Assembly (NCBI GenBank): GCA_002071175.1
Contig: MWER01000005.1
Span: 62,001 to 126,000, forward strand
DNA: 64,000 bases
From: Bacteroidetes bacterium ADurb.Bin037
GTDB lineage: Bacteria; Bacteroidota; Bacteroidia; Bacteroidales; UBA932
Direction: 5' to 3'
Shown here: positions 11,724-19,905 of the stretch, one piece after another
Position numbering within the stretch: position 1 is the stretch's first letter
Layout: each line of letters begins with the position of its first letter
Made by a program: the position numbers and the translations under genes
The notes under the pieces: generated by a model
Told to the model about the DNA's origin: nothing
Databases searched by the model: none
Seen by the model: only the letters and a program-made list of their open reading frames with translations

Positions 11724-12539
11724 ATGAGATTACAAGGTAAGGTGGCCATTATAACGGGTGCCTCTTCCGGCATTGGACTGGAATGTGCACGTGTTTTTTC
11801 TGAGGCGGGAGCTGCAGTAGTCATTGCCGCCCGTTCCGCTGACAAACTCAAAGCCCTGGAGGAAGAGTTGGGAAACCGGCCTGTTTTGGCAGTCATAACC
11901 GATGTTACAGTCGAATCCGATTGCAAGCATCTGATAGAAGAAACGATCAACCGTTTTGGACGGATCGATATCCTGATCAATAATGCAGGTCTTTCCATGC
12001 GTGCCCTGTTTAAGGACCTGGACCTGGCGGTTATGAAAAGACTGATGGATGTCAATTTTTGGGGATGCGTATATTGCACCAAATATGCATTGCCCTGGCT
12101 GCTTGAAAGCAAAGGATCGGTTGTCGGCGTCACGTCCATTGCCGGATTTAAGGGACTTCCTGCACGGACGGGATATTCCGCCTCGAAATTTGCCATGAAC
12201 GGATTTCTGGACACCTTGCGCACCGAACATATCTACGACGGTTTGCATGTCATGACCTTTGCTCCGGGTTTTACGGCTTCCAATGTACGTATTTCGGCTC
12301 TTACGGCTGATGGGACACCGCAAGGTGTGACTCCCAGGAAAGAAGAAAAGATGATGCCCGCCCGAACTGTTGCACTGCGTATGCTAAAAGGGATCAGGAT
12401 GAGGAAAGATTTTGTTATCCTTACTCCGCTTGGGAAAATAACCGTCTGGGCATCCAAGTTTTTTCAACGGTTCGTTTCAAAGTTGGAATACCGCCTTATG
12501 GCCAAAGAACCCGATTCTCCCCTCAGCAGAAAACGCTAA
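11724..12539 (+). CDS. Short-chain dehydrogenase, probable 3-dehydrocapnine/3-ketosphinganine reductase
   Basis: 271 residues from the ATG at 11724, 3 nt after the stop of the acyltransferase gene (a TTG at 11718 is the alternative). NAD(P)-binding TGASSGIG is at 13-20 region, followed by NNAG, a catalytic Ser in TSIAG and YSASK. The C-terminus is basic and amphipathic (ILTPLGKITVWASKFFQRF), which suits a membrane-associated lipid substrate. Coupling to the alpha-oxoamine synthase suggests it reduces the 3-keto group of the new sulfonolipid or sphingoid base. SDR substrates cannot be read from sequence alone. Its 3' end overlaps the cysteate synthase gene by 17 nt, tail to tail. Confidence 0.82.
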   Translation: MRLQGKVAIITGASSGIGLECARVFSEAGAAVVIAARSADKLKALEEELGNRPVLAVITDVTVESDCKHLIEETINRFGRIDILINNAGLSMRALFKDLDLAVMKRLMDVNFWGCVYCTKYALPWLLESKGSVVGVTSIAGFKGLPARTGYSASKFAMNGFLDTLRTEHIYDGLHVMTFAPGFTASNVRISALTADGTPQGVTPRKEEKMMPARTVALRMLKGIRMRKDFVILTPLGKITVWASKFFQRFVSKLEYRLMAKEPDSPLSRKR

Positions 12540-13773
12540 GCAGGGAAGCTTCCTTAACCGGTTTAAGGTAAAAGATCTCGTGTTCCTTTTTGAAGCGGGC
12601 TTCACCCCCACCGGTAATATTGAGCATGATAACGGCAGAACGACACACCTTTCCGTTTTTCACGTTTTTCATTAAACTGGCTGTTGCCACTGCAGCTGCC
12701 GGATCAATATCAATGCCTTCCAGTTCCTCAAAAGTTGACAGGGCCCGTTCCAACTCTTCATTGGTGGCATAATCCATAAATCCGTCTGAATCTATTAGGG
12801 CATCGTACAATCCCCCGGGGATCCCGTATGGAGGTTTGCGATTGGAAAGCACTTTGGCTTTTATTGATGATGATTTTTTTCTTGCCTCGCTTGCTTCCAT
12901 AGTATCCATGTGGCGACCCGTTGTCATCCAAGCCTCATATATGGGAATAAAAGGGGCATTCTGGGAAGGGATAAGGCACATGAGGTGATCCCCAAAACGT
13001 CCGTCTTTTATAAGACGCTTGTTAGCTTCCCAGGCGGCAATCACTCCCGTACCGCTGCCTACTGCCTGGAAGTAATAATCAGGAATTCTTCCAATGAAAG
13101 TCGTGGCAGATAACACGGTAGTTCCCATGCCATCCCTGCGGGCTATGTTTTTGGCCCCCCCTTCAGCAAAATAACGCGAAGCATCTTCACAGTAACGATT
13201 ACTCATTTCAATGGCATCATAGTAATCGCTCCCGGGAGGTGAACACAGCAGTTGTACGCAAGGATCAAGTTCCTTTTCAAACCAAAGGCTATCCAGATTG
13301 TCATATGGTACAAAGAGCAGTAAAGGGATCTTATTTTCCGAGCATACTCTGGCAAAAGCACGGGCCGTATTGCCGGCAGAAGCCACTACCATGGTCCTCT
13401 TTTCATTTTTAGGGATATAGGCACAAACGGAAAAGGCTTCGGTTTCCTTGAAGGAACACGTTCTCATAAAAGCACTCCTTTCCGGCCAGTAACCGCTGAA
13501 AGTTATGTAGAGGTTATCAAGCCCCAGATAAGGGCCAAGTCCTTCGCTCTTGTATGTAACAGGTGCTGCAGAACCTTTCAGCATTCTGTTTACGGGCAAC
13601 CAGTCCGCAAAACGGTACAATCCCTTGTCAACGTCCTGATATTCTATCTGCTTTTTTCTGTATAAAGCCCGTATAAGAGAAGGTCCTTTACACATGGGAT
13701 CTGAAAGAAGCCAGCCCGTATCTTCAAATATTCTTCCCGTGGCATGATTCTGCAAAAGATAATCTTTACCCAT
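12523..13773 (-). CDS. Cysteate synthase (CapA-like, threonine-synthase fold)
   Basis: 416-residue fold-type II PLP enzyme. Blocks typical of methanogen cysteate synthase are present: FADWLPVNR, PVTYKSEGLG, NLYITFSGYWPER, CSFKETEAFS with the Schiff-base Lys, VVASAGNTARAFA, ARRDGMGT and YFQAVGSGTG. The enzyme makes L-cysteate from O-phosphoserine and sulfite, for coenzyme M in methanogens and for capnine-type sulfonolipids in Bacteroidota. Methanogen CoM genes are absent here, while an acyltransferase/SDR pair lies tail to tail next door, which supports the lipid role. It starts 2 nt after the MarR gene and should be co-transcribed with it. Plain threonine synthase is less likely. Confidence 0.85.
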   Translation of the reverse strand: MGKDYLLQNHATGRIFEDTGWLLSDPMCKGPSLIRALYRKKQIEYQDVDKGLYRFADWLPVNRMLKGSAAPVTYKSEGLGPYLGLDNLYITFSGYWPERSAFMRTCSFKETEAFSVCAYIPKNEKRTMVVASAGNTARAFARVCSENKIPLLLFVPYDNLDSLWFEKELDPCVQLLCSPPGSDYYDAIEMSNRYCEDASRYFAEGGAKNIARRDGMGTTVLSATTFIGRIPDYYFQAVGSGTGVIAAWEANKRLIKDGRFGDHLMCLIPSQNAPFIPIYEAWMTTGRHMDTMEASEARKKSSSIKAKVLSNRKPPYGIPGGLYDALIDSDGFMDYATNEELERALSTFEELEGIDIDPAAAVATASLMKNVKNGKVCRSAVIMLNITGGGEARFKKEHEIFYLKPVKEASLLSVFC

Positions 13774-13775
13774 AC

Positions 13776-14219
13776 TTATTTCTTTTGTAACAGTTTTTTC
13801 ATATTCTTGTTCAATTTGTTCAAGACCTCGACCACCGTATTCAGTTCTTCGGTAGGGATACCACCCAGAATGTTGTCGGCGGCATCAATGGCAATGCGGG
13901 TTATCTCCTGCTTTTTTGCCTGTCCCATTTCAGTTACCATCACCAGGTTTTTCCTGCGATCCTCCGTATCCGTTTCCCGGATCACATAACCTTTCTTCTC
14001 CAATCCGTCAATCAATCTGGTAATGGAATTCTTGTCCTTTTGCATTTGGTTGGCAATCTGCTGTTGCGTCAGGGGACCTTCATCCCAAAGCAAATCTATA
14101 AGCAGGTATTGTTCCGGAGTAAGATTGACATTGCTGGCCACCAATTCTGCTAGAAAACACTGCTTAAACAGAAAATGTGCCTGATTCAGATATACTCCTA
14201 TTTTCTTACTTAGTAACAT
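13776..14219 (-). CDS. MarR-family transcriptional regulator
   Basis: 147 residues with the MarR winged helix: the DNA-recognition part is TQQQIANQMQKDKNSITRLIDGLEKKG split over helix and wing, and the beta wing is VIRETDTEDRRKNLVMVTE. The C-terminus is a dimerisation helix. It is the first gene of a two-gene operon, with 2 nt to the cysteate synthase gene. It probably controls its own operon, and perhaps sulfonolipid synthesis, in response to a small ligand. The ligand is unknown. Confidence 0.9.
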   Translation of the reverse strand: MLLSKKIGVYLNQAHFLFKQCFLAELVASNVNLTPEQYLLIDLLWDEGPLTQQQIANQMQKDKNSITRLIDGLEKKGYVIRETDTEDRRKNLVMVTEMGQAKKQEITRIAIDAADNILGGIPTEELNTVVEVLNKLNKNMKKLLQKK

Positions 14220-14240
14220 ATTATATAGTAAATGCTGTTA

Positions 14241-14271
14241 CAAATATACAAATCTTACTATTGATCCACAA
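14241..14271 (-). promoter_or_regulatory. Promoter of the marR-cysteate synthase operon
   Basis: Minus-strand TTG (14269-14271), 20 nt, then TATATTTG (14241-14248), 21 nt before the MarR start codon. The surrounding AT-rich stretch has no clear palindrome that I can call an operator. Confidence 0.55.
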
Positions 14272-14306
14272 GAATATATAGAGTTCTCAACCCTTATCCC
14301 TTTAGA

Positions 14307-15788
14307 TCACAACAAAGGACTTAGTAAACGTGTAAACTGCTCATTGGCCTTTTGGCGGAAGGATCTCCTGTTCCAGCTCTTACTGACTATCAGGCGTGAA
14401 TCGTTCAGATATTTGTCAAACTGATCTTCCATTTCCATGCTTACATGGGGATTATAAATGATAGCCCCCACTTCAAAATGGTGTTCCAGACTCCTGTTGT
14501 CCAGGTTGGCCGAACCTATCACACAACACGAACCGTCTATACTTATGGTCTTGGAATGGATAAAACCTTTTGTATAAAGATACACTTTGATGCCCGCATC
14601 AAGAAGCTCACTCACATAAGACAGGCTGGCATAATGGACAAAGCGGGTGTCAGCTTCTTCAGGCAGCATGATGCGTACTTCAACACCTCCCAGAGCAGCT
14701 GTTTTGAGAGCATTTAGAATTGTTTCGTTCGGAATGAAATACGGCGTGGTGATACTTATTCGCATACGGGCCTCGGTGATGATCGTAAGGTACAATTGCA
14801 TGATATCTGCCCAGTCACTGTCCGGACCCGAACTCACTATTTGCATATAGCAGGTTTCGGGTACAGCATTCTCTTCAAGGTCAGGCGGGCTGTAGGCATA
14901 TCGTTTTCTTCTTCTCAGGTTTTTTTGCGTAATGAAATACCAGTCCATCAGGAAACTGGATTCAAGCTGCCTGACAGCTTCTCCTTTAATCCGTATCTGG
15001 GTGTCCCTCCACTCCAGGCTTGTACCTCCGTCATAATACCTGTCTGCGATGTTCACTCCACCCAGGAATCCTTCCATCCCATCTACAATCAGTAGTTTGC
15101 GGTGGTTCCGGTAATTGACCATTGCCCTCATCCCAGGAAACCTCACCTTTCCGAAAGGCTCTATATAAACACCCGCATTACGCATGTCCTTTATGAAAGA
15201 CCGGGGCAAATGCCAACTTCCGAAATCATCATAAATCACATAAACATCCACTCCTTCCTTTGCTTTATTTATGAGCAGGTTCTTCCACATGGTGCCCACA
15301 GAATCATTTTCTATGATGAATGATTGCAGATGAATATGATGTTGTGCATTGAGAGCACTTTCGTACATGGCTTCCAGTGCTTCCTTGCCGGTGAAGTAGA
15401 GTTGCGTGATGTTATGCCTGGTCAATATGCTACGGCTGTTATTCAATGCAAGAAAGATCAGCTTCTTATGATTGGCAATATCTGCCGGGAGTTTCCCCTT
15501 GGCTTCAATAAGCTGGTTCACCTGGAGGGCGGATAATTCTTTTTTCAGCTTTTCATCGTGCAGGCCCTTACGGCTATACATCTTATTTTTCCTGAAATCC
15601 CGACCTACATAGATATAAATGATCAGACCGACATACGGCAGCAAAAGCATGACAACGATCCAGGAAAGCGATTTTATGGGATTGTGTTTTTTGAATATCA
15701 GATCGTAAATAAAATAAAAAGCCAGCCCCATATAAAAAACATAGAGCAACAGACTGATTATCGATCCGAAATTAAAATCTGTCATCAT
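14307..15788 (-). CDS. cls: Cardiolipin synthase (phospholipase D family)
   Basis: 493 residues from ATG 15788 (15785 is equally possible). Two N-terminal membrane segments (IISLLLYVFYMGLAFYFIYD and SLSWIVVMLLLPYVGLIIYI) precede two PLD domains with HKD motifs HRKLLIVDG and HSKTISIDG. It joins two phosphatidylglycerols into cardiolipin at the inner membrane. The length matches bacterial ClsA. Its start overlaps the end of menG by about 15 nt, so it is the last gene of a coupled leftward set. Confidence 0.93.
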   Translation of the reverse strand: MMTDFNFGSIISLLLYVFYMGLAFYFIYDLIFKKHNPIKSLSWIVVMLLLPYVGLIIYIYVGRDFRKNKMYSRKGLHDEKLKKELSALQVNQLIEAKGKLPADIANHKKLIFLALNNSRSILTRHNITQLYFTGKEALEAMYESALNAQHHIHLQSFIIENDSVGTMWKNLLINKAKEGVDVYVIYDDFGSWHLPRSFIKDMRNAGVYIEPFGKVRFPGMRAMVNYRNHRKLLIVDGMEGFLGGVNIADRYYDGGTSLEWRDTQIRIKGEAVRQLESSFLMDWYFITQKNLRRRKRYAYSPPDLEENAVPETCYMQIVSSGPDSDWADIMQLYLTIITEARMRISITTPYFIPNETILNALKTAALGGVEVRIMLPEEADTRFVHYASLSYVSELLDAGIKVYLYTKGFIHSKTISIDGSCCVIGSANLDNRSLEHHFEVGAIIYNPHVSMEMEDQFDKYLNDSRLIVSKSWNRRSFRQKANEQFTRLLSPLL

Positions 15789-16497
15789 TTTCCTTTTGAC
15801 CCGTGAACAATACTGCAACACCCGGAACAAGCCGCACATGTTCCACATTAATAAAGCCTATCCCGGCCATCTGATGGCATATATCTCCCGGGGACGGGAA
15901 CGACTCTACCGAATCCCTCAGATACCGGTATGATCTCTTTTCTCCTGTACTCAACCATCCTAACAAAGGCAGCAAGTTGTGAATATAAAAACGCTGGAAC
16001 GCAAACTGTGCCCCGCTCCCTCCTTTTAGCGAAAACTCCAGAACGAAGATGTATCCCCCCGGTCTAAGCACACGCAGCGCCTGGCGGAACGAAGCTTCCC
16101 TATCTGCAAAATTTCTGATTCCGTAAGAGATCGTGATCACCTCAAAGGAATTGTCGGGAAAGGGAAGCGATTCGGCATACCCTTCACAATAATCAATATT
16201 TGCTTTACCCTCAATCCCTCGTTTTGCTACAGACAGCATATTGACCGATGGATCCAGCCCGGTAACCATTGCTCCTTCCAGTTCCCCCAGTTTCCGGGTA
16301 AGCTGCCCGGTACCACAAGCAAGGTCAAGGATCCTGTTGTGGGAAACCTTTTGCACTTCCTGAACCAGTTTTCGTTGCCACAGCCGGTCAAAACCTAGAG
16401 AGATCAAGGTGTTTGTCCGGTCGTACCTTCCGGCAATGGCGTCAAAAATGCTGTTTGTCAGATCATAACTGACGGATATTTCCGTAGGAATGGTCAT
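15772..16497 (-). CDS. ubiE: Demethylmenaquinone methyltransferase (UbiE/MenG)
   Basis: 241 residues from the ATG at 16497. Class I SAM methyltransferase with motif I LDLACGTGQL, the family block FDAIAGRYDRTNTLISLGFDRLWQ (positions about 19-42), and ISYGIRNFADREASFRQALRVL with the GG-turn VLRPGGYIFVLEFS. It performs the last methylation of menaquinone; Bacteroidota do not make ubiquinone, so the MenG role applies. It overlaps the upstream PurL-like gene by 35 nt and the downstream cls gene by about 15 nt. Confidence 0.94.
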   Translation of the reverse strand: MTIPTEISVSYDLTNSIFDAIAGRYDRTNTLISLGFDRLWQRKLVQEVQKVSHNRILDLACGTGQLTRKLGELEGAMVTGLDPSVNMLSVAKRGIEGKANIDYCEGYAESLPFPDNSFEVITISYGIRNFADREASFRQALRVLRPGGYIFVLEFSLKGGSGAQFAFQRFYIHNLLPLLGWLSTGEKRSYRYLRDSVESFPSPGDICHQMAGIGFINVEHVRLVPGVAVLFTGQKENDDRF

Positions 16498-16972
16498 CAA
16501 TGCGAATATCCCCTTTTGTTACATGACCCAGCGTCATAACTGTCACACAATTATCAAATAGGAACTGCACCAGTTCCTCATCCTTTTCTATGGGAACCGT
16601 AACGACAGCACAAGTCCCGGGATCATCAAAAAGAAACTGTTCTTCCGGTATCTCGGAATCAGTAGTAATATCGAATCCCAGTCCCGTAGGCATGGCTGCT
16701 CTCAGCAATGCTTCAAAAAGCCCTCCCTCGGATATTTCCTGAACACATGATACAAGGTCCCTGCGCATGGCGGAAAGCATAACCTTTTGAATGCGGTAAT
16801 CGTTATCCAAGTTTACCTCTTTGGAGTCCGTATCCCCTACAAGATAGATCATATCTCCTTTGTGCTTGAACAAACTATATGATTCCTCGGGAGCCGGTCT
16901 ATCAGCCCCCTCACTGCGTAGTTTTGCCGCTATCTGAACAGCTTTGCGCAAAAGTGTGTTGTGAATATCCAT
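16463..16972 (-). CDS. AIR-synthase C-terminal-domain protein (truncated PurL-like)
   Basis: 169 residues starting MDIHNTLLRKAV at 16972; an upstream extension would run into tRNA-Leu on the other strand. The sequence KGDMIYLVGDT, then LVSCVQEISEGGLFEALLRAA, then GTCAVVTVPIE and a C-terminal GHVTKGDIRI, matches the second half of an AIR-synthase/PurL unit (PF02769 type). The N-terminal half, the ATP site and the glutaminase domain are absent. It therefore cannot be a full FGAM synthase. It may be a relic or a small binding protein. It overlaps menG by 35 nt, so its position is fixed in the operon. Confidence 0.72.
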   Translation of the reverse strand: MDIHNTLLRKAVQIAAKLRSEGADRPAPEESYSLFKHKGDMIYLVGDTDSKEVNLDNDYRIQKVMLSAMRRDLVSCVQEISEGGLFEALLRAAMPTGLGFDITTDSEIPEEQFLFDDPGTCAVVTVPIEKDEELVQFLFDNCVTVMTLGHVTKGDIRIDDHSYGNIRQL

Positions 16973-16990
16973 ACCAAGACAATTACTGAA

Positions 16991-16998
16991 CAAATATA
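16991..16998 (-). promoter_or_regulatory. -7 element (TATATTTG) of the PurL-like/menG/cls operon
   Basis: Minus-strand consensus box 18 nt before the start codon at 16972. No matching -33 was seen. It faces the tRNA-Leu promoter on the other strand. Confidence 0.5.
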
Positions 16999-17020
16999 GG
17001 AAGAATAAGGAAATTTGTCT

Positions 17021-17028
17021 TATATTTG
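17021..17028 (+). promoter_or_regulatory. -7 element (TATATTTG) of tRNA-Leu
   Basis: Consensus box ending 11 nt before the first base of the tRNA. No clear -33 box. Confidence 0.5.
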
Positions 17029-17039
17029 CCCCGCAAATT

Positions 17040-17123
17040 GCCCAGGTGGTGGAATTGGTAGACACGCCACTTTGAGGGGGTGGTGCCGGTTACGGTGTGC
17101 AAGTTCGATTCTTGTCCTGGGCA
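17040..17123 (+). tRNA. tRNA-Leu (anticodon GAG)
   Basis: 84 nt. Acceptor GCCCAGG pairs with CCTGGGC (17116-17122), discriminator A17123; CCA is not encoded. The anticodon arm CCACT-TTGAGGG-GGTGG gives GAG. A class II variable arm and the T-loop GTTCGATTC are present. Confidence 0.95.
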
Positions 17124-17129
17124 CAATGT

Positions 17130-17170
17130 AAAACCACAAGCTAGTTATAAATCAACTGCTTGTGGTTTTT
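17130..17170 (+). terminator. Rho-independent terminator after tRNA-Leu
   Basis: Perfect 12-bp stem AAAACCACAAGC (17130-17141) with GCTTGTGGTTTT (17158-17169), an inner 4-bp AGTT/AACT extension, and a T-run at the end. It closes the tRNA-Leu transcript 7 nt after the tRNA. Confidence 0.85.
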
Positions 17171-17303
17171 CCATTTCATAATAATAAAAAAGCATCCCAA
17201 GAAAAGTTACCCCGGAATGCTTCATGTATACAAAAATTATAATACTCCCCCGACCTACTTGTCTGTTAAAATTTAGAATCTAAGGGAGTATCATGGAATT
17301 GAT

Positions 17304-17969
17304 TCAAAATCTATAGCCTACCGATATTTTAAGGATCCGATTATTTGTGCACCTTCCCCTTTCCTGATAAGGAGAAATATTGTACAAACCAAGATCGTAA
17401 GAAACACCAACTAAGATAGATCTGATTTCAACACCGCCACCAAAAGTTACACCCCAATCAAACCTTTTGAAATGATCATCAGCTTCATCATTACCCCATT
17501 TAATTTTGGTCTTTCCAGATTCTTCCCCCATTCCGGATTTACCTATTACAACCAAATCACCCCCCAATCCAAACCCAACATAGGGACCTGCCGTTCCAAA
17601 CAATTTAAAGCCATTAAATATTTCATAAGACAGTTTAAGTGCTACAGGAATATCAAGATAATAAGTATTCGCTTTGGTTGTCAGACTAACACCTAATATA
17701 CTCTGCTTATATCTATATCCTTTTGTTGTGAAAAAAATCCCCGGTTCAACGGATAAAAAGCCGTTAAAAGGCACATCAACTGTAAATCCCAGATGAAACC
17801 CCGGATTCATATCGTAATGAATTTGTTCAATATCATCATCATCTTGATATACCACATATCTCTGATTTGCAAGAGTTAATCCTCCATTTACTCCAATTGT
17901 CTGTGCATTTGCCTGATAACAAAAATTCGTAATCAATAGAACAGTTAATACTTTGGTCAAATTTTTCAT
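17304..17969 (-). CDS. Outer-membrane beta-barrel protein (PorT/OmpW-like small porin family)
   Basis: 221 residues with a signal peptide (MKNLTKVLTVLLITNFCYQANA). An 8-strand-type barrel follows with Gly-rich strands: VNGGLTLANQRYVV near the N-terminus, FLSVEPGIFFTTKGYRY, KLFGTAGPYVGFGLGG, WGVTFGGGVEI and a C-terminal ILKISVGYRF. This is the widespread Bacteroidota outer-membrane protein beta-barrel family (PF13568 type). It stands alone, facing the tRNA-Leu terminator; function unknown. Confidence 0.88.
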   Translation of the reverse strand: MKNLTKVLTVLLITNFCYQANAQTIGVNGGLTLANQRYVVYQDDDDIEQIHYDMNPGFHLGFTVDVPFNGFLSVEPGIFFTTKGYRYKQSILGVSLTTKANTYYLDIPVALKLSYEIFNGFKLFGTAGPYVGFGLGGDLVVIGKSGMGEESGKTKIKWGNDEADDHFKRFDWGVTFGGGVEIRSILVGVSYDLGLYNISPYQERGRCTNNRILKISVGYRF

Positions 17970-18020
17970 TTTCTTATTTTTTTATAGCATGAAGTTAATT
18001 TTGTCACTTTTTACCCTGTT

Positions 18021-19106
18021 TCATTCCAGTACCATACTCACCACCGGGTGCCTGCCTTCGTAGTAATGCATATTCAGAACCTCCAGCGATACTTCCCGCT
18101 GATTTGCAGGCACGGTAATTTGAATGGATGATCCGGCATCGAGCATGTACTGTGCAGTACCTATGGTAAATGTATAATTGATCCCGGAAAGGTTGGTCAT
18201 TCTATAAAACGATGTTTTTTCTTTTTTTAATATTTTTTCCAGTTTTACCGAAGCCAAAAAAAGCGATTTGAGCCACTTCTCTTCTCCGGCCACATTGTCA
18301 TAAAAATAGGCCAGGGTACGTCCGTTTTCCAAGGCTTCCCGGACCGCTTCCTGAGTTTTTTCTTTTACGAACACCAGGGTCATGGGACGGGTTGCAGCCG
18401 AATAGGGTACACCAAGATCCTCATTGATAGTCCCGTGAACATCCGAGGTAGCAAAAACGGTCAGTTTTTGGTCACGGCTCCAGGAAAGCGCCCTGGGATA
18501 AAACTCGTTGTTGTTGAACACTTCAATCCCTTTGACAATACCTTTGTCTATCATAGCCTGTTGAAATTCCGTTAACAAACAGGTGTCCAACGCCCAGCCC
18601 GGATGGTTATACATAATGAAAGCTCCCTGGTCATAAGCGGTTTGCAGGGCTTTTTCCGGGTCGGATTGATCAATGGGATTGGCATCTTTAATAAATAGCG
18701 CATTGAAATGACCAATTACGCCTTGCTTGCGAGTAACTTCAGTTCCTTTTACAAGCATGATACCGTATTGCTGTGCTACGGGCAAAGCCAATTCATGCGA
18801 GGTGTTCAGATCTCCACCTACATATTCCTTAAAGGGACGGTATTCAATATGGTCGGTAATGGCCAGCACATCCATCCCCTGTATCCAAGCTTCCCTTACC
18901 CGGTAAGTCGGCCAGACCAAACCATCGGAAAAAACAGTATGGGTATGAAAGTCACACTTCAACACAGTATACCCGTTCACCACGGGCAAAGTTATTTCCA
19001 CCCTGTTCACGCTTTTCTTCTCAGGGACATTCTGTTTGTTCACATTTTGAGCAAATAGTCCCAAATGAACAGTAATTAATAAAATGAAAGACAGTAAGCA
19101 GCGCAT
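18021..19106 (-). CDS. Exported PHP-domain metallophosphoesterase (Sb-PDE-like)
   Basis: 361 residues with a signal peptide (MRCLLSFILLITVHLGLFAQ). A PHP fold is shown by CDFHTHTVFSDG (metal-binding His pair), AITDHIEYRP, the metal ligand in GTEVTR, MYNHPGW and ATSDVHG. PHP proteins hydrolyse phosphoesters using two or three metals; this exported group includes phosphodiesterases. The C-terminal 90 residues look like a small beta domain. It lies 11 nt after the membrane-protein gene upstream (19118-19807), so they may be one operon. The substrate is not known. Confidence 0.85.
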   Translation of the reverse strand: MRCLLSFILLITVHLGLFAQNVNKQNVPEKKSVNRVEITLPVVNGYTVLKCDFHTHTVFSDGLVWPTYRVREAWIQGMDVLAITDHIEYRPFKEYVGGDLNTSHELALPVAQQYGIMLVKGTEVTRKQGVIGHFNALFIKDANPIDQSDPEKALQTAYDQGAFIMYNHPGWALDTCLLTEFQQAMIDKGIVKGIEVFNNNEFYPRALSWSRDQKLTVFATSDVHGTINEDLGVPYSAATRPMTLVFVKEKTQEAVREALENGRTLAYFYDNVAGEEKWLKSLFLASVKLEKILKKEKTSFYRMTNLSGINYTFTIGTAQYMLDAGSSIQITVPANQREVSLEVLNMHYYEGRHPVVSMVLE

Positions 19107-19117
19107 AGTTTATTGTT

Positions 19118-19807
19118 TTAATTTAAGTTATTCGGATTCTTCATTTTGGCAAAAGACAGGATCAGTCCCAACACAATGGACAACGATGCGGCAAATAGCA
19201 CCCTGTACTGGCCGGGCAGTAGAAACGTAATGGTATGTGCAGGGATCCAGAATACCGGAATGGTCACCCCCACGATCTCCCTGATGAATCTACCCCAGTC
19301 AATCAGCGGAATGACACGGGCAAAGGTCACTTTTTCCCCCGAATACCGCTTGTCAATATATACATCAATTATGCGGTGAGCCGCCATAAACACCGGACCA
19401 AAGGTAAGATTCATGATGGCCGAAATAAACAACGCCCGGCGTAACCTGGAAATAAACTGTACTACCAACGGACAAGTATCACTACATTCAGAGATCAGCA
19501 ATCCCTGTGAGGCGGCACTGTCCACTCCCCCCGAAAATACGGCAAACATCAGCACGATCAGCATCCCCAAAATTCCCCAGACCAGCATCTTGGGTAATAC
19601 ACCCTTGATCCCGACCCACTTTTTATGTACCAGCCGGGCTGCCAGAAATTCGCCCATCATAGAAAGAATAGCAAATTTTACAAACCCCATGATATAGGGA
19701 AACTTTGCCGTAAGCTCCACAAACACCTTGTGTGTAGGGGTCCAGATCAGGAAACCGGTAATCAGTGCCAGCAATCCTACCCAAATAACAGTACCGTATT
19801 TTGACAT
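19118..19807 (-). CDS. Integral membrane protein of unknown function
   Basis: 229 residues with about six hydrophobic segments (for example VIWVGLLALITGFLIW, MLVWGILGMLIVLMFAVFSG and FWIPAHTITFLLPGQYRVLF). No catalytic motif. The pattern of IWTPTHKVF and FVKFAILSMMGEF near the N-terminus recurs in a Bacteroidota family of inner-membrane proteins that I recognise only as conserved hypothetical. A possible -7 box lies 4 nt before the ATG. It is followed by the PHP gene, probably in one transcript. Confidence 0.75.
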   Translation of the reverse strand: MSKYGTVIWVGLLALITGFLIWTPTHKVFVELTAKFPYIMGFVKFAILSMMGEFLAARLVHKKWVGIKGVLPKMLVWGILGMLIVLMFAVFSGGVDSAASQGLLISECSDTCPLVVQFISRLRRALFISAIMNLTFGPVFMAAHRIIDVYIDKRYSGEKVTFARVIPLIDWGRFIREIVGVTIPVFWIPAHTITFLLPGQYRVLFAASLSIVLGLILSFAKMKNPNNLN

Positions 19808-19811
19808 GGTG

Positions 19812-19819
19812 CAAAGTTA
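19812..19819 (-). promoter_or_regulatory. -7 element (TAACTTTG) abutting the start codon
   Basis: A TAnnTTTG box ends 4 nt before the start at 19807. Transcription would begin at or next to the start codon, so the mRNA would have almost no leader. No -33 box seen. Confidence 0.4.
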
Positions 19820-19905
19820 GAGAATCTTTCAGATAATAATTTGGACGAAAAATAGTAAATAAGTAAATTGCTATCAAAATTGAATGAATTATTAATTAAA
19901 AACAT

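Noticed and set aside
11730..12323. 197-codon frame antisense to the SDR
   Set aside because: Opposite a clear Rossmann enzyme; no motif of its own.
17040..17065. Extension of the PurL-like gene to a start at 17065
   Set aside because: It would overlap tRNA-Leu on the opposite strand and lies upstream of the -7 box at 16991.
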